A DNA stretch of 64,000 nucleotides from Lagopus muta (taxonomy: Eukaryota; Chordata; Aves; Galliformes; Phasianidae). Below, piece by piece: positions 46,289-57,190 of this stretch. Position 1 is the first letter of the stretch. Every line of letters begins with the position of its first letter. Location of the stretch: contig NC_064438.1 in NCBI RefSeq assembly GCF_023343835.1, positions 57,002,578 through 57,066,577 on the forward strand. Direction: 5' to 3'. The translations under genes and the position numbers were made by a program. The notes under the pieces are model-generated. The model was not told the DNA's origin. It worked only from the letters and a program-made list of their open reading frames with translations, and made no database searches.

Positions 46289-48912
46289 AACCTTTTCTCG
46301 CTCCTCAGAAGGAAACTCAAAACCAAAGAAGTTCCCTGACCATGGGGCTGTGCTCATTCTCTGCATCTCTGCAGCACGAAGGTTTCCCAGGCTCTGTCTT
46401 TGCACTGCTGTTCTTTATGAAAACTTCTTCCCTATTAATGCAAAGTAGGCAATTAAGCAAGTGAGGACCCTACTGATGGGGAAGACCAAAATCATGCTAC
46501 AAAGCATGCATTGCAGTCTGTGCTCACATCCCACTGACCTCTGCATGGAAAGAATAGCACAGGGCTGGAAGTTCAGTTCCTCCCTGGGTTCACTCAGGGC
46601 CTCTCTCCAGCCAAGTATACTTCTCCCTATTACCTCAGACCAAATTACTTGCTTGGGTTTTAATTAAACTAAGGTGTTAGTCTCCATGCATCCCCCGGAT
46701 GGACACACTGACCGTCCCTTCCTGTCCAGGCAGCCACACAAACCACTGGAAGCTTGCCTGGTGCTTAAGTCAACAGGAGCACGGCTCAGTGGTTGAAATG
46801 TATATTCAGCATACCACAGTAAAACACCCTTTTATTTGATGGCTGAGAATTTTTTTCTATTTATTTATAGATAAAAACATAGAGAGGAAAATCCGGAAGG
46901 TAATCTGTGAGGTTTTTAGTGAAGAATATTACAAAGGAGCTCTGAAAATATGTAGCTTTCTTTCAAAATAAAAATAAAAAATTGGGTACAATATTCTTCA
47001 CTGGGAATTTAGCATTATCCAGTAGTGTAAAACTGGATTGCTATTTTAGAATCATTTTTAACTTCAAAAAGGGTGTTTGCCTCTGCAGACTGTCATACTC
47101 AAGAAAATAAATAAAACCATATTGATATGTGGGAAGGTTATCTGCAGCTTATCTGTTTTTCTCCCTAAACGAAGGCCAGACCCAGGCATTGATTCTTCTG
47201 CTGCTACGACGTAATCTGTTGAACTAATTACACTCAGAAACAAGTACACTTTTCTACAGCTATAATAAAGAAACACCTCACACTCCTCTGTTATTTCCCA
47301 CAGTTTTGTAGCTGTTTTAATGGGCTTTGATCCTTCATGCTGAGCCATCACTCAAACACTCGATACTGGGCACATACGTTTTCCCTTCAGTCTTCTGCCA
47401 TCCTTGAAGAAGAGCTTCACCAGCGATTCCTTGAAAACCCATTAGACAAATGCTCCGTAGCTTTACTCTTCTACTGCTCTGCCTGTAATCAGCATGTAGG
47501 CTTCCCTTAAATTCAATTATACTGAACTGGTCTCTCAAGCCTTGCTCATCTGACTTGAAAGAGTTGATGACGGCGTTAACAAAAATACACAGGTCCACAT
47601 CATCTTCAAACAGCCCTGCTATTTCATTGGAATGGATTCGTATTTCATTCCAAAGAATTCTTTAAAGTACCAATTCCAATGTCTTATCATTTTTATAGCT
47701 GCAATTTAAGGCGAGCTCTATGAGCTGTGTGCTTTTCTGCTGAAGTTGATCACTGCCCAAAGAATCCGGGCTGCTTTAATCATTTCATAACCCAGCGTGA
47801 GCCAGCCATCAGCTGTTAGAAACAGCTCCACAAATACGCGACTCGTGCAAAGAAAGGAAACCAGCATGTCTTAGCACAGAAAGCAAAAGGAAAATCTTTA
47901 TCACATGCTTTTCACAGTGAAAATATTGCACCCCCATGGAGCACACGCTCCCCAGAGGAAATGCCATTCAAAGCCAGTCAGCATGTGCTGTGCGTCCGGA
48001 CTTAACAAGAGTCCTGACATGTTTGATAAGAGGGTCATCCAATTGATCCTGGCAATTACATAAAGAGAGACTTTCTGTCTTTATGAAGAATTCCACCATC
48101 ATTTTAAAATGCACTCAACCCGAAGGCCATGACCGATGAATAAAAAAAAATAAAATCAAAGAATAATAATGGGAGATAATAAAATGATCTGTTGTGAACT
48201 GAAATCAGGCGATGCGTAACTTTTGTGGAGCCCGTGCAAAAAGGACAACACTCTTTTCTGCTTAATGCAAAATGCTTCCTCCTGCTCGGATGCTCAATTC
48301 TCTTGAGAGGAGCCCATTTCTCTGCACAATCTTCTGTTGTTTGGAAGCAATTAGATAATTAGTTACCTGGGAAGCAGCAACAGATTTTTATGTAATCTAT
48401 ACTGCATTATGATCCTTCTCCTGGTTGCCGCTGCTAAGTCCAGTATCTCTAAAGTCAGAGCAATCCATCTGTTCATAATAATTTTATGCTGCCACAAATA
48501 TTGCTGTTCATGACTAATTATTTTTTTTAATGACCTATTTATCTTTGCCCATCTCTGCATCTGAACACATTATTCGGAAATTCAAGATACGCCTTAGCTT
48601 ACAAAGATGATTAAGTACATTCTTTGTGACAGTAAAACCATTTGTAGGGAATGAGCAACCTTTGTGTACACAATGCAGTGGTAAATCCTTCCACCATCCA
48701 CAGCCCTGATGTGCAGCATACTTTCCCCATTCAAAACAGCTCTCAATTTCTGATCTTTCCCTAAATTCTGAACGCAGTAACCATGCATATACATAGTTAC
48801 AGCTGTATTCTTTATTCCACCAGATTTTTTTCTCCTCCAGCGCTCACAGATGATGTACCTGATGAAGTCAGTTCTAATATAAAAACTCAATTTGACTCCA
48901 ACAGATTTTTAT

Positions 48913-48943
48913 CTTTTCTTTTTTTTTTTTTGTTTTCTTTTTC
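48913..48943. repeat. T-rich tract
   Basis: Thirteen consecutive T flanked by TTTTC and GTTTTCTTTTTCCC. Confidence 0.85.
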
Positions 48944-49159
48944 CCTGTTTGCATCTCCACCTGCATGTGGACTTGTCTAAAAATACGATAAAATGATATG
49001 CTGGCACTGATAAAATAGCAGCAAAATAAGAATTATAATGGCTATCCAAAGATATTGTGTGTGGAATGAGTAAAGCGCTGCAGGTTGGGAAGGGATTGCT
49101 AGCAGCAAATTGCCACATCTGGGTGCTGGTTATCTTTTGATTGTTAATAGCATAAATGA

Positions 49160-49777
49160 GCATTCTGGGCTCCATCAGCAGAGGGCCAGCAGGGACAGGA
49201 GGTGATTGTCCCCCTCTGCTCTGCTCTTGTGAGGCCCCATCTGCAGTGCTGTGTCCAGGTCTGGAGCCCCCAGTACAGGAAAGGCAGGGAGCTGTTGGAG
49301 AGGGTCCAGAGGAGCCACAAAGATGAGCAGGGGTCTGCAGCACCTCCACTACAAAGACAGGCTGAGGGAGCTGGGCTTGTTCAGCATGGAGAAAAGAAGG
49401 CTGCGGGGTGAGCTCAGTGCAGCCTGCAGTACCTAAAGGGAGCCTGCAGACAGGAGGGGAGTCAGCTCTTGGAAAGGGGAGATGGCAGCAGGACAAGGGG
49501 AAATGGTTTGGAGCTGAGGGAGGGCAGATGGAGGTTGGATGTCAGGGGGAAGTTGTGTGCTGTGAGAGTGGTGAGGTGCTGGAACAGCTGCCCAGAGAGG
49601 CTGTGATGCCCCGTCCATCCCTGGAGGTGTTGAAGGCCAGGTTGGATGGGGCCCTGGGCAGCCTGGGCTGCTGTGAAATGTGGAGGTTGGTGGCCCTGCA
49701 TGTGGCAGGGGGTTGGAGCTTCGTGATCCTTGAGGTCTCTTCCACCCTGGGCCATTCTATGATTTTAGGATTCTGTG
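49160..49777 (+). mobile_element. Longest CR1 LINE copy, sense: ORF2 end plus 3' region (group B)
   Basis: About 620 nt. It starts in the last part of ORF2: 49202-49420 reads [22 protein letters not shown], then E-L-L-E-R-V-Q-R, the end of the CR1 reverse-transcriptase region, with a frameshift after V-Q-R (the next residues shift out of the R-A-T-K-M consensus). The 3' untranslated region follows with the group B blocks, and ends 'CCATTCTATGATTTTAGGAT' TCTGTG. The 195-codon reverse frame over it is an artefact. Confidence 0.97.
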
Positions 49778-51145
49778 ACGAGCATGAGCACACACAGTTT
49801 TAGCAGTTTGGCTGCTTCTGGAACTGTCCTTATTGAATGCTGGTGTGCTTTGAGGTTCAATGGCTGCTGCTTCTGTTCAGCCCCTATGTGGTGGGCATGG
49901 ACGAAGGCATATCCTGCAGACTGCCAACCTGCCCCAGGGCCTGGCAGCCTCGGCTGGGGCTGCTGGTGGCATCATCCTAAAGGCAAGTGGTGATGGACAG
50001 GTTGGCACATGGTGCTGCTTTTGTGATTTGTGTCACTGAGCTGTGCTACTTTGGGGAACAAAAATATATCATACTATACTTCAGAGAGCTGCTATCCTTT
50101 TGTACATCCCCTGGTAATAGATGGAAAAATTCTTCTGGTCTTTAGTGCCCTTAGTGCTTTGAGTGTCATTACTTCTGCCACGTAAATGCATATGTTTCAA
50201 TATAGATGTATTTATCGAGCAAATCTTTAAGCAGCAAGAAGTAAAATCTGCAGGTTTTATCTCAGAATGATGCCAGAACACATTTATTGATGAGCGATTG
50301 TTCCTGCATTCTAATGCACAGCAGTGAATGAAGTCCACATTCACCAGCACCATGTATTGGTATTTCATGGCTGTGCACTAATGCAATTCACTTAGGAGTT
50401 TATTCATGATACATAAAGTTAAATATATGGTTAAATCCCAATGATCTGGTGTCTGACTTTGAAGTAAGAGAGATCTTACTCCATAAATAATGTAATGCTA
50501 GTGAAATAAAACACAAGTTTTGGCTCTTTTTGCTCATGCTAAATGAGTATGGATGTGAATATGGCTTCAACATCAGAATCTGAAAAGGAATTTGATGGTT
50601 AGTAGCTGAAAAATAGCAAGAAAAGCCTGACAATTTTCAGCAATCCTCTGAATATCAGTAAAATCCCAAATAGGCTTACAAATAAAATAAAAACAAAATG
50701 GATATCTTCCAGTTCCCTACACATCTGTGGGCTTTTTCACAAGTTTAGCCATTCATAATTATTATTTTCTACGAGATACCCAGAGCAGCACAAATCCCTG
50801 GGTTCCCATGTTTATCCCTTCTCTTCTTCCTTTGCCAGGACACTTTTTCATCTCATTCAGTGGTTGCATACAGTGACCACATCCTCTGGCACGGGGTTAC
50901 TAGAACAAACAGCCCATGATTTGTTTCTATTCATTTCTCATATTGCATTGTTTCCTCTCATTCTGTCTACTTCAGAAATCCTAGAGCTTGAAGATCTCCT
51001 TCCCTTCCTATCCTCCAAGTATCTTCCTCTGTAAGAGATTTTTGCAAAATAGAGGGATGAATACAGGGGCCAAATCATGAATAAATAGCTTTTTCTACCT
51101 AAATGTAAAGCAATTATATTCTCGCTGCCTTCTCTTCTCCTGGCT
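49778..51145. other. Unique stretch, no gene seen
   Basis: About 1.4 kb between CR1 copies of opposite orientation. No recognised gene or tandem repeat. Confidence 0.4.
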
Positions 51146-51620
51146 GCCCCACCTCTCTCAGTCTATCCTTGTAGGAGAGGTGTTCCATCCCTGGGATCAT
51201 TTTTGTGGCCCTCCTCTGGGAGCACTCCAACAGTTCCACGTCTCTCCTGCACTGAGGACTCCCCATCTGGACTCAGTGCTCCAGGTGAGGTCTCACAGCA
51301 CAGAGCAGAGGGGCAGGATCACTTCCCTCGCCCTGCTGGCTATGCTGCTTTGGATGCAGCCCAGGGTATGGTTGGCTTTTTGGGCTATCATCCACCAGAG
51401 CCCCCAGTCCTTCTATGGGAGGCTGCTCTCAGGAGTTTTTTTCACAGTCTGTACACATCTGGGTTTATCCTGACCCAAGGGCAGCACCTTGCACTTGGCC
51501 TTATTGAACCTCATTAGGTTCACCTGAGTCCACTTCTCAGTGCTATCCAGGTCCCTTTGGATGGCATCCATTCCTTCTGTCACATCAGCCTCACCCCTCA
51601 GCTTGGTACCATCTGCATAC
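51146..51620 (-). mobile_element. CR1 LINE ORF2 3' part, antisense
   Basis: The minus strand encodes decayed CR1 ORF2: Y-A-D-G-T-K-L-R-G-E-A-D near 51610, A-I-Q-R-D-L-D-S-T-E-K-W, N-L-M-R-F-N-K-A-K-C-K-V-L, then the L-L-E-C-S-Q-R-R-A-T-K-M region near 51230 and a R-L-R-E tail near 51155. This is the region downstream of the reverse-transcriptase catalytic motif, which is itself missing, as is the 3' untranslated tail. Frameshifts are present. Confidence 0.92.
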
Positions 51621-52795
51621 ATTCCTGTGTGTGCATGCGTGTACTTACACACCTACATCACAAAGCAATCTCAGTTCTGTTCTGCATTCCCTCCATGCAG
51701 CCCTTGCAGAACAGTTGTGAGAGCCTCAGGTTTCAAGGGCCACACCAAGCTGACAATATCCCACCACACATTTGGAAATATTACACGTTTCCAAGGAGTT
51801 TTAATTCTTTATTCCCTGACACAGATACAGATAAGAATTTCGCTTTTCTCGTGTTTGTTTTCCAGTCAGTCTGAATGATTTTTTTTCCCTCTGTTCTTGT
51901 GATGGTTGAATAAGAGAGAAGATTAATACCGAAAAGAAAATGAGATTGCTTCTGTTTCCAATTCTGTGCCTTATTTATATTAATAATTGAATACATCTAA
52001 GATTACTTTTATTGAGGAAACAATAAATGTTTAATAAGTGAATGAGCAATCCGTCATAAAAGTAAGTGCCAGTTAGAAGGCTTTTGGGGTGGAGGGAGGT
52101 TGTTTTTGCTTTAAATCATCACAGGGCCATTTTATTACCATTGCCATGTCATTAGCACTGTACATTATTCCATAGTGGGATGAGGTAACTACAAAGATAG
52201 AATGAGGTTTTAGTAGCGACAATATACAGTATCATAAAATGTATGAGCTTGGTGCTCAGATGGAGCTTGGAGGCTGATGTACAATAATAAAGCTTATTCC
52301 AGGCTGCAGACTCGCCAGCCTTAGCATGTGGATGGGAGGCTCACCCCAGCTGATTTTTAGGCCAGAATTAACAGATGTTTGTTGTCAGAACATCTCACGA
52401 AAGGTCTGAGACCTTGATTCAGTGCAACAGTAACAGTGGTTAACAATAGAAGAGGTGAGGAAAACATCAGAATCTGGCTGAGGCATTGGAGTTCGGAACC
52501 AGCATAATTGTCACTGAACAAAAAGATGAGCTGCAGCCAAACAAAGCAAGCAAAATAAATTAAAAGCACATTAGCAGTGTAAAGGAATCAGAAACACACA
52601 GATAAGAGGTAAGCAAACATATTCGTGTTAAGTCCCCTGCTAATGCCTTTGAATACATTCTAGAAGGATTTGTACTGGAGGTTTGTACAAATATAAAGAG
52701 AATATGCGCACTTCAAACAAAACATTGGTAAGAAACAGATTTAGAAGGAAGAGGACGCGGTTGCCATTAGCTCACCCCTTGAGTTAATGAAGTGT
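51621..52795. other. Unique AT-rich stretch, possible conserved element
   Basis: About 1.2 kb. 52000-52340 has AT-rich, repeat-free sequence with CCATTTTATTACC and CATTAGCACTG-like motifs and might be conserved. No gene seen. Confidence 0.35.
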
Positions 52796-53009
52796 CATAG
52801 AATCATATAATGGCTTGGAGTTGAAATGGAGTTGGAAGTGACCTCAAAGATCATCTAGATCCAATCCCCTGCCATGGGCAGGGCTGCCACCCACCAGACC
52901 AGACTGCCCAGGAACCCATCAAGCCTAGCCTTAAACGCCTCCAGGGATGGGAATCCACAACTTGTCTGGTCAGCCTGTGCCAGGGCCTCACTGCCCTCTG
53001 AGTGAAGAA
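52796..53009 (-). mobile_element. CR1 LINE 3' region, antisense (group E), abutting a sense CR1
   Basis: TCATAGAATCATATAATGGC, 'TTGGAAGTGACCTCAAAGAT' C, CCCCTGCCATGGGCAGGGC, 'CAGACCAGACTGCCCAGGAA' and CACTGCCCTCTGAGTGAAG. It stops where the sense fragment begins, so the two have their inner, 5' ends together and their 3' ends outward. Confidence 0.92.
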
Positions 53010-53015
53010 GTGGAT

Positions 53016-53085
53016 GCGATGGTTGCGGTTGGACTTGATGATCTTGAAGGTCTTTTCCAACATGAGCAATTCTATGATTCTATGA
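53016..53085 (+). mobile_element. CR1 LINE 3' tip, sense (group C)
   Basis: GCGATGGTTGCGGTTGGAC, TTGATGATCTTGAAGGTC, and CAATTCTATGATTCTATGA. About 70 nt, directly following the antisense copy. Confidence 0.9.
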
Positions 53086-55548
53086 AGAGCTGGAAGTGTC
53101 CAGTCCAGGGTAAGTGAAGAACCCACACCATAGGATTGAGTCATCCTAGTCACTGATGTGCAGACTTTCACATGGACTATGTAGCACACAAACCCACCTC
53201 TGGTACTCCTGGGAGTGGGCTTTGCTGAGTGTGTAATTCGGGAAGGGTGAGATTTGGAGTTCTCCTGCCTGGATGAAAGCCTTTGGTGCTACTCATTTCC
53301 ATAAGGCCAAGAGAGTAGTGAGGTTGAGGTCCAGCATCCTCTTGCAGCTTACACCATGGCAGAGCTAGCATCCTGCGGCCAGGAGTGAAGATGAGTGGTG
53401 TCCAGAATGGCCTCACATGGGTTCAGCATCTGGTGCCACTAAAAACACTTGGCACATGCTTTAAAAACCTTTTCTGACTTTACCCTGGGCAAGCAAGTAA
53501 AATGTTTGCTAAGAGCTAATAACTTGGGAAATTGTTGCCTAGGGTTGGATAGCTTAGAAAGACAGCAATGTCCCAGCTAGAGATTAAGGGGATAACAGCA
53601 GTGATTACAATAAAACAGAAACTTCTCCCTGCTGTGGCCCCTCACTGAAGTGCTGAAAGGAATCAGGTCATAGAGCCATTTGCTTTGTACCATCAGGGGA
53701 ATATGAGCCCATCAGGAGGGGACCTGCTGTGAGCCTCTGTGACAGACATCAGAAGGTTTCCTTCCTTTGCACTTTTGTTAAAAGTTTTGTTTTCGTTCTC
53801 CTACAAAAAGATACCTCTGTACTATTCCCAGGTCAGAAAGTGGACTCGGAGATTTTGAAGGGCTGGTTCACCGTCCAGCTTTCCAAGATGTTCTGAGCGC
53901 AGTGGTCTACGAATGACCTCCAAGAGGCAACAAAACAACATTCTGTAGGGCAAGCTTCTGATCACTAAGCTTAAATTCATTCTGTGGGAGCCTTTAGCTC
54001 CTAGGAAGCAGAGAATAAGGTAGTAAGCTTTCGTGTTAGTGCTGTTGGTGTTTTGACTTGCTGAGGAATCACTAAAACAGAAGCTTTAGGAGCAAAAAAT
54101 GTGCTTACTCCATATTTAAAATGACTGCTGCAGCTGACTGCAGATCAATACTTGCAGTGCTTCCTTCTTGATCTGATCCAAAGAACACTATCACCTATTG
54201 GAAGGAGCCTCTTTTTTGGCTCGGAAAGAATATTCTGACCTACAGTACGTTTTCTACATCATATTCAAGTCAAAGTCTGCTGGTACAGTGTGAATACAAC
54301 CATCATTTAAAAGCCCATCTTTGCACACACTTTCTTGGATGTGCCTTGGATCCTCAACGCTAATGTCAGCTTAGATCTGCATGGGAGAGCTGAAATTTGT
54401 GACAGATGCTTCCTGATGCTACGAGCATAGCCCACATATGCTACTCCACAGGGACTTCTCCAATATTCTTTCATCACTTATGTCAGGTTCCAGATTTAAC
54501 TACCAGTGCGGTGTTTTTAATGGATCCCATAAATATGATTTCACGGCCATCAAATGTTGCTATTGGTTTCTACAGCTTTGGAAAGTAGTATAAGAATGTT
54601 ATGAAGATGATAAATCTGGAAATCTGCTGAACCATCTAAAAATGCTGGAAAATATAACTAGGTGAGATATATGCATAAGAATTCACTGCTCAGAGTAGGT
54701 GCAAGCTCCACTGGTGGCTTTTCTTCTTACTGGAGACTATGGGAGCCACACAGAAAAGCTCCTCTTTTGCTTTCCTGAGTCTAGAAGAGAAAGGGAGGTT
54801 TAACTGCAAGATCCCTCCTTTCACCCTGTTCCTCTTCCCCAGGGTACTTCATTTTAGTCATCCTCATGTGCTGCATGGGTAGAACAGCAAAATGGAAGAA
54901 CCCAAACCTTTACCCTCAAAGTCCTGAGCAACATTTTTGGGATAAGAGTAAACAGTAAACAGTAAGAATGAGGTATAACAGGGAATTGTAAGAAATCATC
55001 ATTTTAATGATGCTTCCTACATCTTTTTGAAAAAGAAATGAATTCTTCATTTGCTAGACCACCAGAACAGCTGGCTCCTACCACCACCCCTTAGGAGAAG
55101 CCACTAGAGGACCAAAACTGATAGCATTTGGAAGGTTACAGACTTTGGCACATGTGTCTCAGCTTCATGCCTTGACAGATGGCAGCTTCTTGCAGGTGTG
55201 GGGCACATGGGTATCCCCACTGACTTACACATAACTACATTGCTAATTTTCACACTTTTTGTGTTTTCCTCTCCAACCACTTGTCCTGATTCCCTTAGAG
55301 AAGGGCTGTTGAGCTACAACTTGAATTCAGATAAAATCCCTCCTGGTCCTAAGACACCAAAGCAGTTCCTGTCTATCCCTGTTTGCTCGCAGAGCTGGAC
55401 GACCAAGCTACTGTCTCTAACCTCATCTGGAGAGTTGTTTGTAGTCTAAAACTACATATTTTTCCAGGATTTGTGTTTCACAGATTATTTTCTATCACTC
55501 ATCTTCACTATATTTTCTGCCAGCAATCATGCTATTCAGAACATAGAG
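53086..55548. other. Unique stretch, no gene seen
   Basis: About 2.5 kb of single-copy-looking DNA; no open frame with recognisable motifs and no tandem repeats. Confidence 0.4.
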
Positions 55549-55680
55549 TTGTCGTCCCTGAAGGTTTTTAAGAAACATGTAGAGGTGCAGGGATATGGTG
55601 TAGTGGGCATGGTGGTGATGGGTTGATGGTTGGACCAGATGATCTTACAGCTGTTTTCTAACTGTATTCTATGATTCTAT
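55549..55680 (+). mobile_element. CR1 LINE 3' end, sense (group C)
   Basis: TTGTCGTCCCTGAAGGTTTTTAAG, then GTAGTGGGCATGGTGG, GGTTGGACCAGATGATC and the terminal 'TGTATTCTATGATTCTAT'. Diverged short copy. Confidence 0.9.
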
Positions 55681-56304
55681 CATGCTCAGCGTCCCAGAAG
55701 GTGCCTGGTCAGAGTGTTTGTGGACTTGAATACTTGCAAATACTTAGATATTTGCACATGGCTTCTATTGCTTAATACAGGCAGTAGAGACATTATAAAA
55801 AGGTACATTGTGATGGAGGTCAGCTTGCATAGGGGCGATGACTTAACAGTAGGTGCAACCTGGAAATGAAAGTAGGAAATGGGTTTTAAGATAATAAATT
55901 GAGATGAAAGTCACAAGCAGGTGGAAGCACAGTTTGTGGTGGGAGGAGATGGAGAATGTGCATAATAAGGCAGGCTGGAAATGTCACTGAGTGCAATAAC
56001 TCTCAGTCTACAATGGGCTGGTCTTGTTTTGGGGTAGGAGGATGGTCTGGATGATCTGCTCATATCTCTTCTGAATCTGTTTTCTACAATTCTGTGGGTG
56101 CAGCCTCTGAAGGCTGAATTTTCTGCTATTCCTACTTCCATTGTAAGTATGTTATTCTAAGTAGGAAAGTACAGTAAAGTGTTGCTTTGATCTAATGCTC
56201 TGACCAACAGTGTCTTTTTCCATAAGCTGTATTGAGAACCCGTAATAACTAATAACAATTAATTACCAGAGGGGAAACTACTTCAGTGGACCATAATGCC
56301 AGAA
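55681..56304. other. Mostly unique stretch
   Basis: No gene seen. Contains the doubtful CR1 tip at 56025-56096. Confidence 0.4.
56025..56096 (+). mobile_element. Possible decayed CR1 3' tip, sense
   Basis: GTCTGGATGATCTGCTCATATC and 'TTTTCTACAATTCTGTG' loosely follow the CR1 tail order. Too degraded to be sure. Confidence 0.3.
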
Positions 56305-56391
56305 TACTCTTTCAGAGAAGAAACACTTCCTAATATCTAACCTGCACCTCTCCTGGCACAACTTAAGGACTTTACCTCTCGTCCTCTGCCA
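56305..56391 (-). mobile_element. CR1 LINE 3'-region fragment, antisense
   Basis: 'TACTCTTTCAGAGAAGAAAC' ACTTCCTAATATCTAACCTGC, TCCTGGCACAACTTAAGG and ACCTCTCGTCCTCTG match the part of CR1 just 3' of ORF2. Both ends are missing. Confidence 0.8.
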
Positions 56392-56918
56392 GAGCTAGTG
56401 CAGATATGGAAGAATTGGGAAGGATGAGGTTCAGCTCTTCCTGTCATTACAATGAACCAACTCATGAGGACATTTTCAAGGTGTCCTCACAATTCTGTGC
56501 TTTAAGAAATATTGTCCAGTTCCTGTGCTGAGGTTATTCCTGGGATACTTCAAGATTATACTCCTTGTGTTTGTCTTTATATCAAGAGCATTTCCCAGAG
56601 TGGCATGGAATAAAGATAGATTAATACTTCTCTTTTTTTTCCCCATTCTGATATTTTGGAGAACGTTTCTGGAAGGTAGCATAATGTTACAGACACCCCT
56701 AAAACCTGTACAGCTTCTGATTACTCAGAGATATTTAACTGAATAATGCATCAAGACATACAAGTGGAAACTCAGAGCTCCACTTAGACATAGACGAGTC
56801 CCAGTAGAGACTGCCATGACCAGTGTTTGCTCCTAGGGAATATCCCATGTAATTCCATTTGTCCCTTCTGAAAAAAGGTCATGTGAATTCTCCACCACTG
56901 ATTTACAGCCCAAAGTTA
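56392..56918. other. Unique stretch, no gene seen
   Basis: About 530 nt with no recognised features between two antisense CR1 fragments. Confidence 0.4.
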
Positions 56919-57190
56919 GAGAATCACAGAATGGCCTGGGTTGCAAAGGAGCACAGTGCTCATCCAGCTCCAACCCCCTGCTGTGTGCAGGTCACCAACC
57001 AGCAGCCCAGGCTGCCCAGAGCCACATCCAGCCTGGCCTTGAATGCCTGCAGGGATGGGGCATCCACAGCCTCCTTGGGCAACCTGTGCCAGAGCCTCAC
57101 CACCCTCTGGCTGAAAAACTTCCTCCTCATATCCAACCTAAACCTCCCCTGTCTCACTTTAAAACCTTTCCCCCTTCTCCCATCACTATC
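56919..57190 (-). mobile_element. CR1 LINE 3' region, antisense (group A)
   Basis: GAGAATCACAGAATGGCC, GGAGCACAGTGCTC, 'GGTCACCAACCAGCAGCCC', GGCATCCACAGCCTCC and CCTCATATCCAACCTAAACC. Ends near TCTCCCATCACTATCC. Close to the 15035 copy. Confidence 0.95.

Larger units (their letters stand above)
45899..49159. other. Long unique AT-rich stretch, candidate conserved element
   Basis: About 3.3 kb with no interspersed repeats recognised. 47880-48580 is compositionally even, has several ATTAGATAATTAG, ACTAATTATT and CTTAATG-type motifs, and looks like a conserved non-coding element. A TTTG microsatellite lies at 46266-46288 and a T-rich tract at 48913-48943. Confidence 0.4.

Noticed and set aside
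48909..49496. 195-codon reverse frame
   Set aside because: It is the antisense of the CR1 copy at 49160 for most of its length. The same peptide appears wherever group B CR1 occurs.
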